A program made the position numbers and the translations under genes. Source: Rhodospirillales bacterium (GTDB taxonomy: Bacteria > Pseudomonadota > Alphaproteobacteria > Acetobacterales > Acetobacteraceae). Taken from it: a DNA stretch of 5,480 bases. Below are positions 1 to 4,616 of the stretch, piece after piece. Location of the stretch: contig JAATGE010000384.1 in the NCBI GenBank assembly GCA_015654825.1, positions 1-5,480 of the forward strand, in the 5' to 3' direction. Each line of letters begins with the position of its first letter. Positions within the stretch are counted from its first letter, which is position 1. The notes under the pieces are model-generated. The model was given only the letters and a program-made list of their open reading frames with translations. It did no database searches and had not been told where the DNA came from.

Positions 1-198
1 ACACGGCCGCAGGAGTCAAGATTTCCGGCAGTTGGTATCAGCTACGTTTGCGGTTCGATGACTGGCCGGCGGGGAACCGATCCGGCGTTCGGGCGCTTTG
101 GCATGCCGGGCGGTCGCCTGGTCGCCTGGGTGCGCGATGCGGGTGGACTGAATTGCCGCTGCGATCCAAGGTGCCGCCTTAACGGAGGAACGCGAACA

Positions 199-426
199 AT
201 GCGTTGGGTTGTCACTTTTGGCGCGGTGGTGGTGGGCGCGACCATTCTCAGCACTTCGCCGGCGAGCGCGGCGGTGTCGGTCGGCGCTGTCGCGAGGGAT
301 GGCAGTGTCGTCACGCAACAAACCGCGGTGCAGCCGGTGTACTGGCGTTGGCACGGCAGGCGCTACTGGCATCGGCGGTGGGTGCATCGGCATGGCTGGC
401 GCCGGGGGTACTGGCGTTACTGGTGA
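199..426 (+). CDS. Small exported protein with Trp/Tyr/Arg/His-rich C-terminal tail
   Basis: This predicted protein has 75 residues. Residues 1-24 look like a Sec signal peptide: a hydrophobic stretch (VVTFGAVVVGATIL) and a probable cut after Ala-Ser-Ala at 24. The mature part ends in a highly biased tail. Residues 48-75 contain 7 Trp, 4 Tyr, 9 Arg and 4 His and no acidic residue, so the tail is basic and aromatic. The ATG at 199 is chosen because GGAGG lies at 184-188, ten bases upstream. The frame stays open back to 58, but that extension has no signal-peptide logic. Short secreted proteins with such tails are common, uncharacterised, in Acetobacteraceae and Rhizobiales. A periplasmic or surface location is inferred. 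No function is assigned. Confidence 0.72.
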   Translation: MRWVVTFGAVVVGATILSTSPASAAVSVGAVARDGSVVTQQTAVQPVYWRWHGRRYWHRRWVHRHGWRRGYWRYW

Positions 427-443
427 CGGCGCGGGAGGGCGCG

Positions 444-477
444 ACCGGCGGTTTGTGGCACGGAATGCCCCGCCGGT
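444..477 (+). terminator. Hairpin 3' of the first gene, possible weak terminator
   Basis: Arms ACCGGCGG (444-451) and CCGCCGGT (470-477) pair perfectly. Inside, GGCA (457-460) pairs with TGCC (466-469) around a five-base loop. The structure starts 17 bases after the stop at 426. No T-run follows it, so it could slow or stabilise a transcript end rather than act as a classic intrinsic terminator. Confidence 0.35.
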
Positions 478-488
478 GCGCCCGGGGC

Positions 489-515
489 TTGACGTTGCGG
501 TAATAATGGTAATGT
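489..515 (+). promoter_or_regulatory. Candidate sigma70-type promoter for the gene at 552
   Basis: TTGACG at 489-494 matches five of six bases of a -35 box. A usable -10 (TAATGT, 510-515) follows after 15 bases; a 17-base spacer would give the weaker ATGTTT. The site lies 37 bases upstream of the ATG at 552, in a locally AT-rich patch. This is pattern matching only; no transcription start is known. Confidence 0.4.
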
Positions 516-551
516 TTCGTTCTCGAGTGCGGCTAGCCCGAGGGAACTCAG

Positions 552-977
552 ATGAACCATTCTGGTCTGGCTCGCCGGTGGGCGCTGGTCGGCGGCGGTC
601 TTGCCTTGCTCGCGAGCCAGGGCGCCGCGCGCGCCGCGGATCGGTTCGTTGCCCACCCGCGTAGCAAGACGATCAATCTGGTTTTTACTGTCACTGTTCC
701 TCTGGGCACCTACGTGTTCCCGGCGACGCTGACGCGGAAGCACGGCGCGCTCACCGGCACTATCACGATGTTCGACACCGACACCTGCACGTTGCAGCCG
801 GGGAGCGTGGATCGGAGCGGGTCGCTCTCGCTCACCTGCGTCGTTGCGGCAGGCAGCCTCGGCACGCTGACCGATACATATAACGGCGCCCTGCGTTTCG
901 GGAGCGGCAGGGGTAAGGGGACTTTTTACGATAGCTTCGCCGGCGAGGGAACCTACACGGTCGTCGCGGCACACTGA
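552..977 (+). CDS. Exported beta-rich protein of unknown function
   Basis: The predicted protein has 141 residues. Residues 1-28 form a signal peptide: Arg-Arg at 8-9, a Leu/Ala/Gly core, and a probable cut after Ala-Arg-Ala near 28. The mature protein alternates short hydrophobic and Thr/Ser/Gly-rich stretches (for example LVFTVTVPLGTYVFPATL and GALTGTITMF), typical of an all-beta fold. It has just two cysteines, C79 and C96, which could form a disulfide after export. The start is supported by GAGGGA at 540-545, six bases before the ATG. A TTGACG box lies upstream, and a large hairpin follows the stop. No known domain is recognised; a periplasmic or extracellular role is inferred. Confidence 0.75.
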   Translation: MNHSGLARRWALVGGGLALLASQGAARAADRFVAHPRSKTINLVFTVTVPLGTYVFPATLTRKHGALTGTITMFDTDTCTLQPGSVDRSGSLSLTCVVAAGSLGTLTDTYNGALRFGSGRGKGTFYDSFAGEGTYTVVAAH

Positions 978-988
978 CGCGCGCCTTT

Positions 989-1035
989 GCCGCCGGTTAT
1001 CCGACGTCCGCTGACGGACGGGGATAGCCGGCGGC
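989..1035. terminator. Long GC-rich hairpin between convergent genes
   Basis: Bases 989-1010 pair with 1015-1035 around a CTGA loop, giving about 20 base pairs with one G-U pair and one small internal loop (GA opposite G). It lies 11 bases after the stop of the + gene at 977 and 26 bases beyond the stop of the - gene at 1062, so it fits a two-way transcript end. Neither side has a T-run, so this is not a textbook intrinsic terminator. Confidence 0.5.
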
Positions 1036-1061
1036 TCAGACTACGCCTTGGTCAGGCAGGC

Positions 1062-1322
1062 TTAGAACTTGACCCACACGCCGCCGCGCCAGAAGCCGCG
1101 GCCGGGGTGTTCGCGCCATACGAAGTGCTCGCTCGGGCCCCAGCGCCAATGGTCGGGGTGGACAACCACGCCATAGGCTGGGGCGTAAGCGTAGGCGCGG
1201 GGGACGTGCCAGCAGACGCCCTCGGCGTTGCAGGCGATCGCCGCCGAAGCGGTGGAGGTCGACGCGACCAGGGCACCGAAACCCAGAAACGCGGTGGCGG
1301 CCATCATGGATGATCTAATCAT
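1062..1322 (-). CDS. Small exported Trp/His-rich protein
   Basis: The predicted protein has 86 residues. Residues 1-27 are a signal peptide (MIRSSMMAATAFLGFGALVA followed by a Ser/Thr/Ala stretch ending Ala-Ser-Ala). The mature part carries C31 and C37, a possible disulfide, then an aromatic, His-rich segment with motifs such as HPDHWRWGP and WREHPGRGFWRGGVW. The start is set by the ribosome binding site GAGGA, read on the minus strand from 1329-1333, six bases before the ATG at 1322. It resembles short uncharacterised secreted proteins often seen in Acetobacteraceae and related groups. It shares an aromatic, basic character with the product at 199-426 but no clear alignment. Function unknown. 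Confidence 0.78.
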   Translation of the reverse strand: MIRSSMMAATAFLGFGALVASTSTASAAIACNAEGVCWHVPRAYAYAPAYGVVVHPDHWRWGPSEHFVWREHPGRGFWRGGVWVKF

Positions 1323-1556
1323 GTTTGGTCCTCACGAAGAAACCCGAGATTGAACGTTCAAGCGCCACTGCGGTTCCCACCTGCGCTGTCGCCCTGGCGT
1401 GGCGCCGCGAATCCAGGACACAACTATAGCCGGAAAATCCGCGGTCGGCGAGTGCGCTGGTAACGCGGCCGTTGAACGCGGTGGCGGCGCCACTGCGGAT
1501 AGCCGGGATTTTCGCCCCTCGTTTGTAAGAATTGTGCTTTTGGAAGACAAAATACT
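1323..1556. other. Intergenic region between divergent genes, no gene supported
   Basis: This stretch separates the leftward gene (start 1322) from the rightward gene at 1617. It contains a perfect 12-base palindrome, TTGAACGTTCAA (1350-1361), 27 bases upstream of the leftward ATG. GCGCCACTGCGG occurs twice (1362-1373 and 1487-1498), each preceded by TTGAACG. On the minus strand TATAGT (1423-1428) could be a -10 box for the leftward gene, but no convincing -35 precedes it. The only open frame of any size on the minus strand lacks coding character. Confidence 0.5.
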
Positions 1557-1583
1557 AAGATTTAGATTGATCGTCTAAATCTT
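1557..1583. promoter_or_regulatory. TTTAGA..TCTAAA palindrome, probable operator 1
   Basis: AAGATTTAGA (1557-1566) and TCTAAATCTT (1574-1583) form a perfect 10-base inverted repeat with a 7-base spacer. It is AT-rich in GC-rich surroundings and ends 33 bases before the ATG at 1617, touching the candidate -35 box. A closely related palindrome occurs at 2576-2600 in front of the minus-strand gene pair. A dimeric repressor or activator site is inferred; the protein that binds it is not identified. Confidence 0.6.
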
Positions 1584-1610
1584 GCATTAATAGGTGCGTT
1601 ATGCTACATC
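1582..1610 (+). promoter_or_regulatory. Candidate promoter, possibly giving a leaderless mRNA
   Basis: TTGCAT (1582-1587) and TACATC (1605-1610) are separated by 17 bases. With the usual spacing, transcription would begin near 1617, the A of the ATG. This fits the absence of a Shine-Dalgarno before that ATG. The -35 box touches the palindrome at 1557-1583, so a bound protein could block or recruit polymerase. Confidence 0.35.
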
Positions 1611-1616
1611 CTCTGC

Positions 1617-1802
1617 ATGAGCACATACCGCGTCATCCAGGTTGAATCCGGCCACTGGGCGTTGGAATGGTGGGTCGACGGCGTGCGCCAGGGCCTGGTT
1701 TGGGGCTGGTTCGACGACGAAGGCGACGCCCTGCTGGCCAGGTGCGACCTGGTGGCGATGGAATTCCGCGAGGCGTCGGGACGAATGTCGCATCCGGGGT
1801 AG
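1617..1802 (+). CDS. Small Trp-rich protein of unknown function
   Basis: The predicted protein has 61 residues and no signal peptide or membrane segment, so it is probably cytoplasmic. Residues 4-30 look like two or three short beta strands rich in Trp (W14, W18, W19, W29, W31). Residues 32-51 (FDDEGDALLARCDLVAMEF) look like an amphipathic helix. The strand-strand-helix layout is loosely like the 65-residue product at 2063-2260, which also ends in an acidic helix. No Shine-Dalgarno is visible before the ATG; a leaderless transcript from the adjacent promoter is possible. A probable operator sits just upstream and a hairpin-bearing repeat just downstream. Reality of the gene is supported by its operator context and protein composition, not by a recognised family. 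Confidence 0.6.
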   Translation: MSTYRVIQVESGHWALEWWVDGVRQGLVWGWFDDEGDALLARCDLVAMEFREASGRMSHPG

Positions 1803-1841
1803 TGCCCCAGCCGGACGTTGGCGGAACGAGGTGCGTGTGCA

Positions 1842-2006
1842 GGCCAGGGCTCTGTTCTGGACAAGCTGGGACCAGTAGGCCCCAAACACCGTTCATTGGG
1901 GAGAACGGCGAAGCCCGAAAAGCCGTGTCTGGTGCAGGCTTCGCCGAGACGATGAAAACGCCGCGCAGCGCTTTCGGGGGTCTGGGGCCGCAGGCCCCAG
2001 GCCCCC
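1842..2006 (+). repeat. Degenerate copy of the GC-rich stem-loop repeat
   Basis: The modules appear in the same order as in the better copy at 2833-3030. First comes an arm with CCAGGGC paired to GTTCTGG (1844-1860, kept by G-U pairs). Then a decayed CTGGGGCC-type stem, the pair GGCGAAGCC (1907-1915) and GGCTTCGCC (1937-1945), the block GCCGCGCAGCGCT (1960-1972), and a closing GC-rich hairpin. The right arm is shortened: the CCAGGGG module is missing. It lies between two convergent small genes. Nothing in it looks coding. Confidence 0.7.
1976..2006. terminator. 14-bp GC hairpin between convergent genes
   Basis: Bases 1976-1989 pair with 1993-2006 around a three-base loop, with one T-G pair and otherwise perfect G-C-rich pairing. 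On the + strand it is followed by TTTCATTATGTTT, a loosely T-rich tail. It would end transcription from the gene at 1617-1802. It also lies 56 bases beyond the stop of the minus-strand gene at 2063, so it may serve both directions. Confidence 0.5.
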
Positions 2007-2062
2007 TTTCATTATGTTTCGTATCGGCTTCGAGGCGATTTGCGGGGGCTGGGACGGGCTTC

Positions 2063-2260
2063 CTAACCGGTGGCCAGGCGGCGTTTGGCGGGGGTGGCCG
2101 CGACCAGGTTGAGGGCGTTGAGGCGCTCTACCTCGGCCAGGCATTCCTCGAAGCTGTCGAGGATTTCGAATGCCTCGCAGTGCCGCTCTTCATCGATGGA
2201 TAGAACGACCCATTTCTGGCCATGGCCCTGGTTGGCCGGTATCGGAATATATGCCCTCAT
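2063..2260 (-). CDS. Second gene of a coupled pair, 65-aa protein of unknown function
   Basis: The predicted protein has 65 residues, with no signal peptide or membrane segment. Residues 1-30 could form two strands (RAYIPIPA and KWVVLSIDEERH). Residues 30-50 (FEILDSFEECLAEVERLNAL) form a clear acidic amphipathic helix. The tail 55-62 is basic. The ATG at 2260 is chosen because only one base separates it from the TAA of the upstream gene (reading TAAAATG), a layout that implies translational coupling. The frame continues upstream over the neighbour but lacks a sensible start there. The helix resembles that of the product at 1617-1802. No family is recognised, and no function is assigned. Confidence 0.6.
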   Translation of the reverse strand: MRAYIPIPANQGHGQKWVVLSIDEERHCEAFEILDSFEECLAEVERLNALNLVAATPAKRRLATG

Positions 2261-2261
2261 T

Positions 2262-2561
2262 TTACGCCACCATGCCTTGCAGTTGTTCGAAATCGCCGTC
2301 GCCCGGTTTTGGGTTGGCGACAGCGTCGTGCTTGAGGTGAAAAAGGCGCGCCTGACAGCTGTACAGGACGCCAAGTGCATCGTCCCGCAGCTCGGCCGTG
2401 GGCGGGTCCTTCAGCAGAACGAGCTCCAACGACGCGAGGAGGTCGCCGGCGGTGATGATGTCCGCCTCGTCGCAAGCCTGATCGAAGGCTGCCCTGATCT
2501 TGTCGGAAAGCCGCTGATTGCGGCGTTCTCGATCGCTGATTCGGCGTGGTATCGCTGGCAT
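2262..2561 (-). CDS. First gene of a coupled pair, 99-aa helical protein of unknown function
   Basis: The predicted protein has 99 residues. Its N-terminus is strongly basic (PRRISDRERRNQRLSDKIR, residues 5-23). Two or three amphipathic helices follow: 19-33, 34-51 (DIITAGDLLASLELVLL) and 55-77. The tail is Gly/Asp-rich and loosely ordered. There is no signal peptide. The ATG at 2561 is preferred to the earlier in-frame ATG at 2627 because the palindrome at 2576-2600 would otherwise lie inside the gene. No Shine-Dalgarno precedes it, so the message may have almost no leader. It overlaps in arrangement, not sequence, with toxin-antitoxin operons: small coupled genes behind a palindrome. No toxin or antitoxin motif is seen. 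The pattern resembles uncharacterised proteins of Acetobacteraceae, recalled loosely. Confidence 0.65.
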   Translation of the reverse strand: MPAIPRRISDRERRNQRLSDKIRAAFDQACDEADIITAGDLLASLELVLLKDPPTAELRDDALGVLYSCQARLFHLKHDAVANPKPGDGDFEQLQGMVA

Positions 2562-2575
2562 AGACAAAGACCATA

Positions 2576-2600
2576 TATTTAGATTTACTGTCTCTAAATA
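2576..2600. promoter_or_regulatory. TTTAGA..TCTAAA palindrome, probable operator 2
   Basis: TATTTAGA (2576-2583) and TCTAAATA (2593-2600) form a perfect 8-base inverted repeat with a 9-base spacer. Its left half and spacer, TTTAGATTTACTGTCT, differ from the first site's TTTAGATTGATCGTCT at three positions; a CT is then inserted before TAAAT. It ends 14 bases before the ATG at 2561 (minus strand) and overlaps the likely -10 region (TATATG on minus, 2572-2577). Control of the coupled pair by the same regulator as the gene at 1617 is inferred. Confidence 0.6.
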
Positions 2601-2747
2601 CGTATCACAGGCATTTGTTGGGCACAACAGCTAATCGTCCGTGCGCCCGCGCGGGCGTCGGCACGGCCGGCAGAGTTGCGCGGGTTCGTTCAGGTGAGTG
2701 CGGCCAAGCGCTGATGCCCGCGCCGTTCCCGGACGCTTCTTATCAGC

Positions 2748-2816
2748 GGGGTCTGGGCCTACTGGCCCTGTCGTGCGCAGCCCGCCTTCGGCGTGACGGG
2801 TCCAGGGGAGAGCCCC
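2748..2816 (+). repeat. Decayed fragment of the stem-loop repeat
   Basis: GGGGTCTGGGCCTACTGGCC and one further C (2748-2768) match the start of the right arm of the copy at 2833-3030. GGGTCCAGGGGAGAGCCCC (2798-2816) matches the arm's second half. Between them are 29 unrelated bases in place of about four. One G of the first stem is lost, so pairing is weakened. Confidence 0.6.
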
Positions 2817-2832
2817 ATAGGCGCCAACATAA

Positions 2833-3030
2833 GGCCAGGGCTCTGCCCTGGACCCGCTGGGGCCGTAGGCCCCAGACCCCATTCATAAGGAATCGTTAGC
2901 GGAAACGGCGAAGCCAGAAAAATCCATGACATTTACAGGCTTCGCCCAGAAGCCAAGGAAAAGCCGCGCAGCGCTAATGGGGTCTGGGGCCTACTGGCCC
3001 CAGCGGGGTCCAGGGGCAGAGCCCCTGGCC
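2833..3030 (+). repeat. Best copy of the stem-loop repeat, with long inverted arms
   Basis: The left arm (2833-2884) and right arm (2976-3030) are inverted copies of each other over about 52-55 bases, with only a few single-base gaps and a changed loop. Each arm holds two stem-loops: CCAGGGC/GCCCTGG (2835-2851) with CTGGGGCC/GGCCCCAG (2857-2875), and CTGGGGCC/GGCCCCAG (2984-3003) with CCAGGGGC/GCCCCTGG (3010-3028). The centre carries GGCGAAGCC (2907-2915) and GGCTTCGCC (2938-2946). CATAAGG just outside the left arm (2828-2834) recurs inverted as CCTTATG at 3033-3039. The form is like a small non-autonomous inverted-repeat element; no coding potential is seen. No clear target duplication was found. 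Confidence 0.75.
2984..3028 (-). terminator. Tandem hairpins directly 3' of the rubredoxin
   Basis: Two perfect 8-bp GC stems lie in tandem: 3010-3017 with 3021-3028, and 2984-2991 with 2996-3003. The nearer one begins 6 bases after the rubredoxin stop. They belong to the right arm of the repeat. No T-run follows, so the role as a transcript end or mRNA stabiliser for the P450-rubredoxin operon is inferred from position. Confidence 0.45.
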
Positions 3031-3034
3031 TTCC

Positions 3035-3208
3035 TTATGCTTCCTCGAAACTGGATTTCGGGGAGCCGCATTCCGGGCAGGTCCAGTCGTCGGGAAAGGT
3101 TTCGAACCTCGTTCCGGGGGCGATGCCGTGTTCGGGCAGGCCGGCGGCCTCGTCGTAGACAAAGCCGCAGATGATACAGATCCATTGTTTCATGGCGGTC
3201 TCGCTCAT
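3035..3208 (-). CDS. Rubredoxin
   Basis: A rubredoxin is a small cytoplasmic electron carrier with one iron held by four cysteines. The 57-residue product has both knuckles, CIICG (C11, C14) and CPECG (C44, C47). It also has the usual aromatic core and the conserved [16 protein letters not shown] and DDWTCPECG blocks of the type that serves oxygenases such as alkane hydroxylases. The length is normal for the family. The start at 3208 gives an ATGA overlap with the stop of the P450 gene and no Shine-Dalgarno, implying translational coupling. An ATG at 3193 would give 52 residues and begin nearer to the family's usual start (MKQWIC). Position right behind a P450 suggests it supplies electrons to it or to a linked enzyme; a rubredoxin reductase is not in view. 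Confidence 0.93.
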   Translation of the reverse strand: MSETAMKQWICIICGFVYDEAAGLPEHGIAPGTRFETFPDDWTCPECGSPKSSFEEA

Positions 3209-4473
3209 GCGGCGTTGCGGATGGAGGCGCCGGCATTCGTGCGCACGTTGAGCCGCACGATGCGGCGCGCGTTGTGATGTTCGTAGTCGTATTCGAGATC
3301 GCCGTCGCCACGGGCGAGTTCGGCCTGGGGAAAGCGGCGGATGAATTCTTCGAGCATGATGCCGCCCTGCGTGCGCACGAGATAGGTGCCGATGCAGAAA
3401 TGCGGCCCGGCGCCGAACACGATATGGCCCTCGAGGTTGCGTGTGATGTCGAGCGCGTCGGGGTCGTTCCATTTCTGCGGATCGCGCCACGCGGCGGCGA
3501 GGTTGACCAGGATGGCCTGGCCCTTGCGGATCTGCTGGCCGCCGAATTCGATGTCCTGTGTCGCGAAACGGAAGATCGGCAGTTTGCCTGGCGAGCCGCG
3601 GCGCAGCGCCTCGATGATGGCATTTTCCTGCAATGCCGGCTTTGCCTGCAGCATCCGGTATTGTTCGGGATGGCTCAGCAGGCCTTGCAGCACGTAGGTG
3701 TGCAGGTCGACCGCGGTATCCGCGCCGGCCGCGATCAGGGCCATTACGACGGCAAGGATGTCCCAATCGTCCAGCCGGTCGTCCTGCTCGCCGGCGGTGA
3801 CCAGGGCGGCCAGGAAATCGTCGCTCGGGTAGGTGCGCTGGCGGCGGTCGGCGATGGCGTTCTTGAGGTAGGCAAATCCCTCCAGCGAATCGTGCTGCGC
3901 CTGCTTGCGCTCCCGCTCGGTCAGGTTGATGCGGCTTGCCTTTACGACGCTGTTGGAGAATTTGATGAAGATCTTTTCGTCCTCGGGCGGCACGCCGACC
4001 ATGCGGGCAATCGAGCGCGCCGGCAGGTTGGCCGCGATCGCCGAGTAGGCATCGAACTCGTCCGCGGGGCCGATGGTTTCGAAGCAATCGACAATAAGAT
4101 CCCTGATCCGATCGTCGATCCTGCTCATGACATGGCGGGCGAAGGCCGGCATGGTCAATTTGCGCAGGCGGAGATGTTGCGCCGGGCTGACGGCGAACAG
4201 CGAATGATCGGTAACGATATCGAAATCGTCCTTCTCGGCCTCGGGCTTTGGCGGCGGCGCGTATTCCCAGTGTCGGAAATTCGGTGAGAACCGCAAATCC
4301 TTCATCGTTTCGAGGCACAGTTCATGGCTGCTCACCACCCACATGCCGAGTTCGCGATGGAATGCCACGGGGTATTCGAGCACCAGCCGGCGCCAGGTAG
4401 GCGCGGGGTTGCGGATGAATTCCGGTGAGTAAGGGTTGAACAGGCCAAAGTCTATTTCGCGCCGCGCGGTAAT
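3205..4473 (-). CDS. Cytochrome P450 monooxygenase, probable ATT start
   Basis: A soluble heme-thiolate monooxygenase of about 422 residues, normal for bacterial P450s. All landmarks are present (numbered from the ATT start): the C-helix HLRLR at 100-104, the I-helix AGADT with acid-alcohol pair D252/T253, the K-helix ExxR (E288, R291), and the heme loop [10 protein letters not shown] with ligand C360. No transmembrane anchor is seen. Substrate is unknown. The first ATG/GTG in frame is GTG at 4383, but the frame upstream encodes a typical P450 N-terminus ([19 protein letters not shown]) with no ATG, GTG or TTG before the stop at 4474-4476. ATT at 4471-4473 follows a strong GGAGG by seven bases and is preferred. 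The gene overlaps the rubredoxin start by four bases, forming an operon. Confidence 0.93.
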   Translation of the reverse strand: MTARREIDFGLFNPYSPEFIRNPAPTWRRLVLEYPVAFHRELGMWVVSSHELCLETMKDLRFSPNFRHWEYAPPPKPEAEKDDFDIVTDHSLFAVSPAQHLRLRKLTMPAFARHVMSRIDDRIRDLIVDCFETIGPADEFDAYSAIAANLPARSIARMVGVPPEDEKIFIKFSNSVVKASRINLTERERKQAQHDSLEGFAYLKNAIADRRQRTYPSDDFLAALVTAGEQDDRLDDWDILAVVMALIAAGADTAVDLHTYVLQGLLSHPEQYRMLQAKPALQENAIIEALRRGSPGKLPIFRFATQDIEFGGQQIRKGQAILVNLAAAWRDPQKWNDPDALDITRNLEGHIVFGAGPHFCIGTYLVRTQGGIMLEEFIRRFPQAELARGDGDLEYDYEHHNARRIVRLNVRTNAGASIRNAA

Positions 4474-4480
4474 TTATTAT

Positions 4481-4485
4481 CCTCC
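4481..4485 (-). promoter_or_regulatory. Strong Shine-Dalgarno that points to an ATT start
   Basis: On the minus strand GGGGGAGG precedes ATAATAA and then ATT ACC GCG. The GGAGG core ends seven bases before the ATT at 4473, ideal spacing. No ATG, GTG or TTG in the P450 frame is within reach; the next GTG (4383) is about 100 bases away and has no ribosome binding site of its own. This site therefore decides the start. Confidence 0.6.
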
Positions 4486-4501
4486 CCCATCCCGTCCCAT
4501 C

Positions 4502-4557
4502 GCCAATTGGCAGGTTTTGGGAATCGTTCTTGGCAGGGTAGTGCCCCGCTCGGCAGG
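4502..4557. promoter_or_regulatory. Palindrome and three spaced TTGGCAGG repeats upstream of the P450
   Basis: TTGGCAGG occurs at 4507-4514 and 4530-4537, and TCGGCAGG at 4550-4557. The copies are 23 and 20 bases apart, about two helical turns. The first overlaps a perfect palindrome, GCCAATTGGC (4502-4511). They lie 29-84 bases upstream of the P450 start. A binding array for a regulator is possible; the repeats are short enough that chance is not excluded. Confidence 0.35.
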
Positions 4558-4558
4558 A

Positions 4559-4587
4559 ACGCTAGCATCGTGCCCCCGCCGGTTCAA
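4559..4587 (-). promoter_or_regulatory. Candidate promoter for the P450-rubredoxin operon
   Basis: On the minus strand TTGAAC (4582-4587) is followed after exactly 17 bases by TAGCGT (4559-4564). Matches to consensus are four and three of six, so this is modest. It would give a leader of roughly 80 bases containing the TTGGCAGG repeats. The -35 box lies partly in the loop of a 7-bp inverted repeat, CCGCCGG (4576-4582) with CCGGCGG (4592-4598). Confidence 0.3.
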
Positions 4588-4616
4588 CGCGCCGGCGGTG
4601 TCGATGTCACTCTTGG

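Noticed and set aside
58..198. N-terminal extension of the gene at 199
   Set aside because: It would put 47 non-hydrophobic residues before the signal peptide, whereas a good GGAGG points to the ATG at 199.
1332..1550. 72-codon minus-strand frame in the intergenic region
   Set aside because: No ribosome binding site, Ser/Arg/Pro-biased product and no family features; best seen as noise.
1557..2600. TTTAGA palindromes as Irr (ICE) iron-response boxes
   Set aside because: The half-site is similar to the recalled motif, but the spacers here are 7 and 9 bases rather than the tighter spacing recalled, and no iron-related gene follows.
1842..3030. CRISPR array from the repeated GC-rich blocks
   Set aside because: Copies are few, irregularly spaced, internally palindromic and without uniform spacers; no cas gene is present.
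1842..3030. Composite transposon formed by the two repeat copies around the 2063-2561 genes
   Set aside because: No transposase, no clear target duplications, and the two copies differ much in age; the repeats more likely just sit between genes.
3274..4287. Open frame of 337 codons on + opposite the P450
   Set aside because: It is antisense to an unmistakable P450. Its product has no family features, and long antisense frames are common in GC-rich genes.
3209..4318. Long minus-strand frame running into the rubredoxin from upstream
   Set aside because: The upstream part lies in another frame of the P450 and is Arg/Pro/Ala-rich noise. Only the last 52-57 residues are a rubredoxin.
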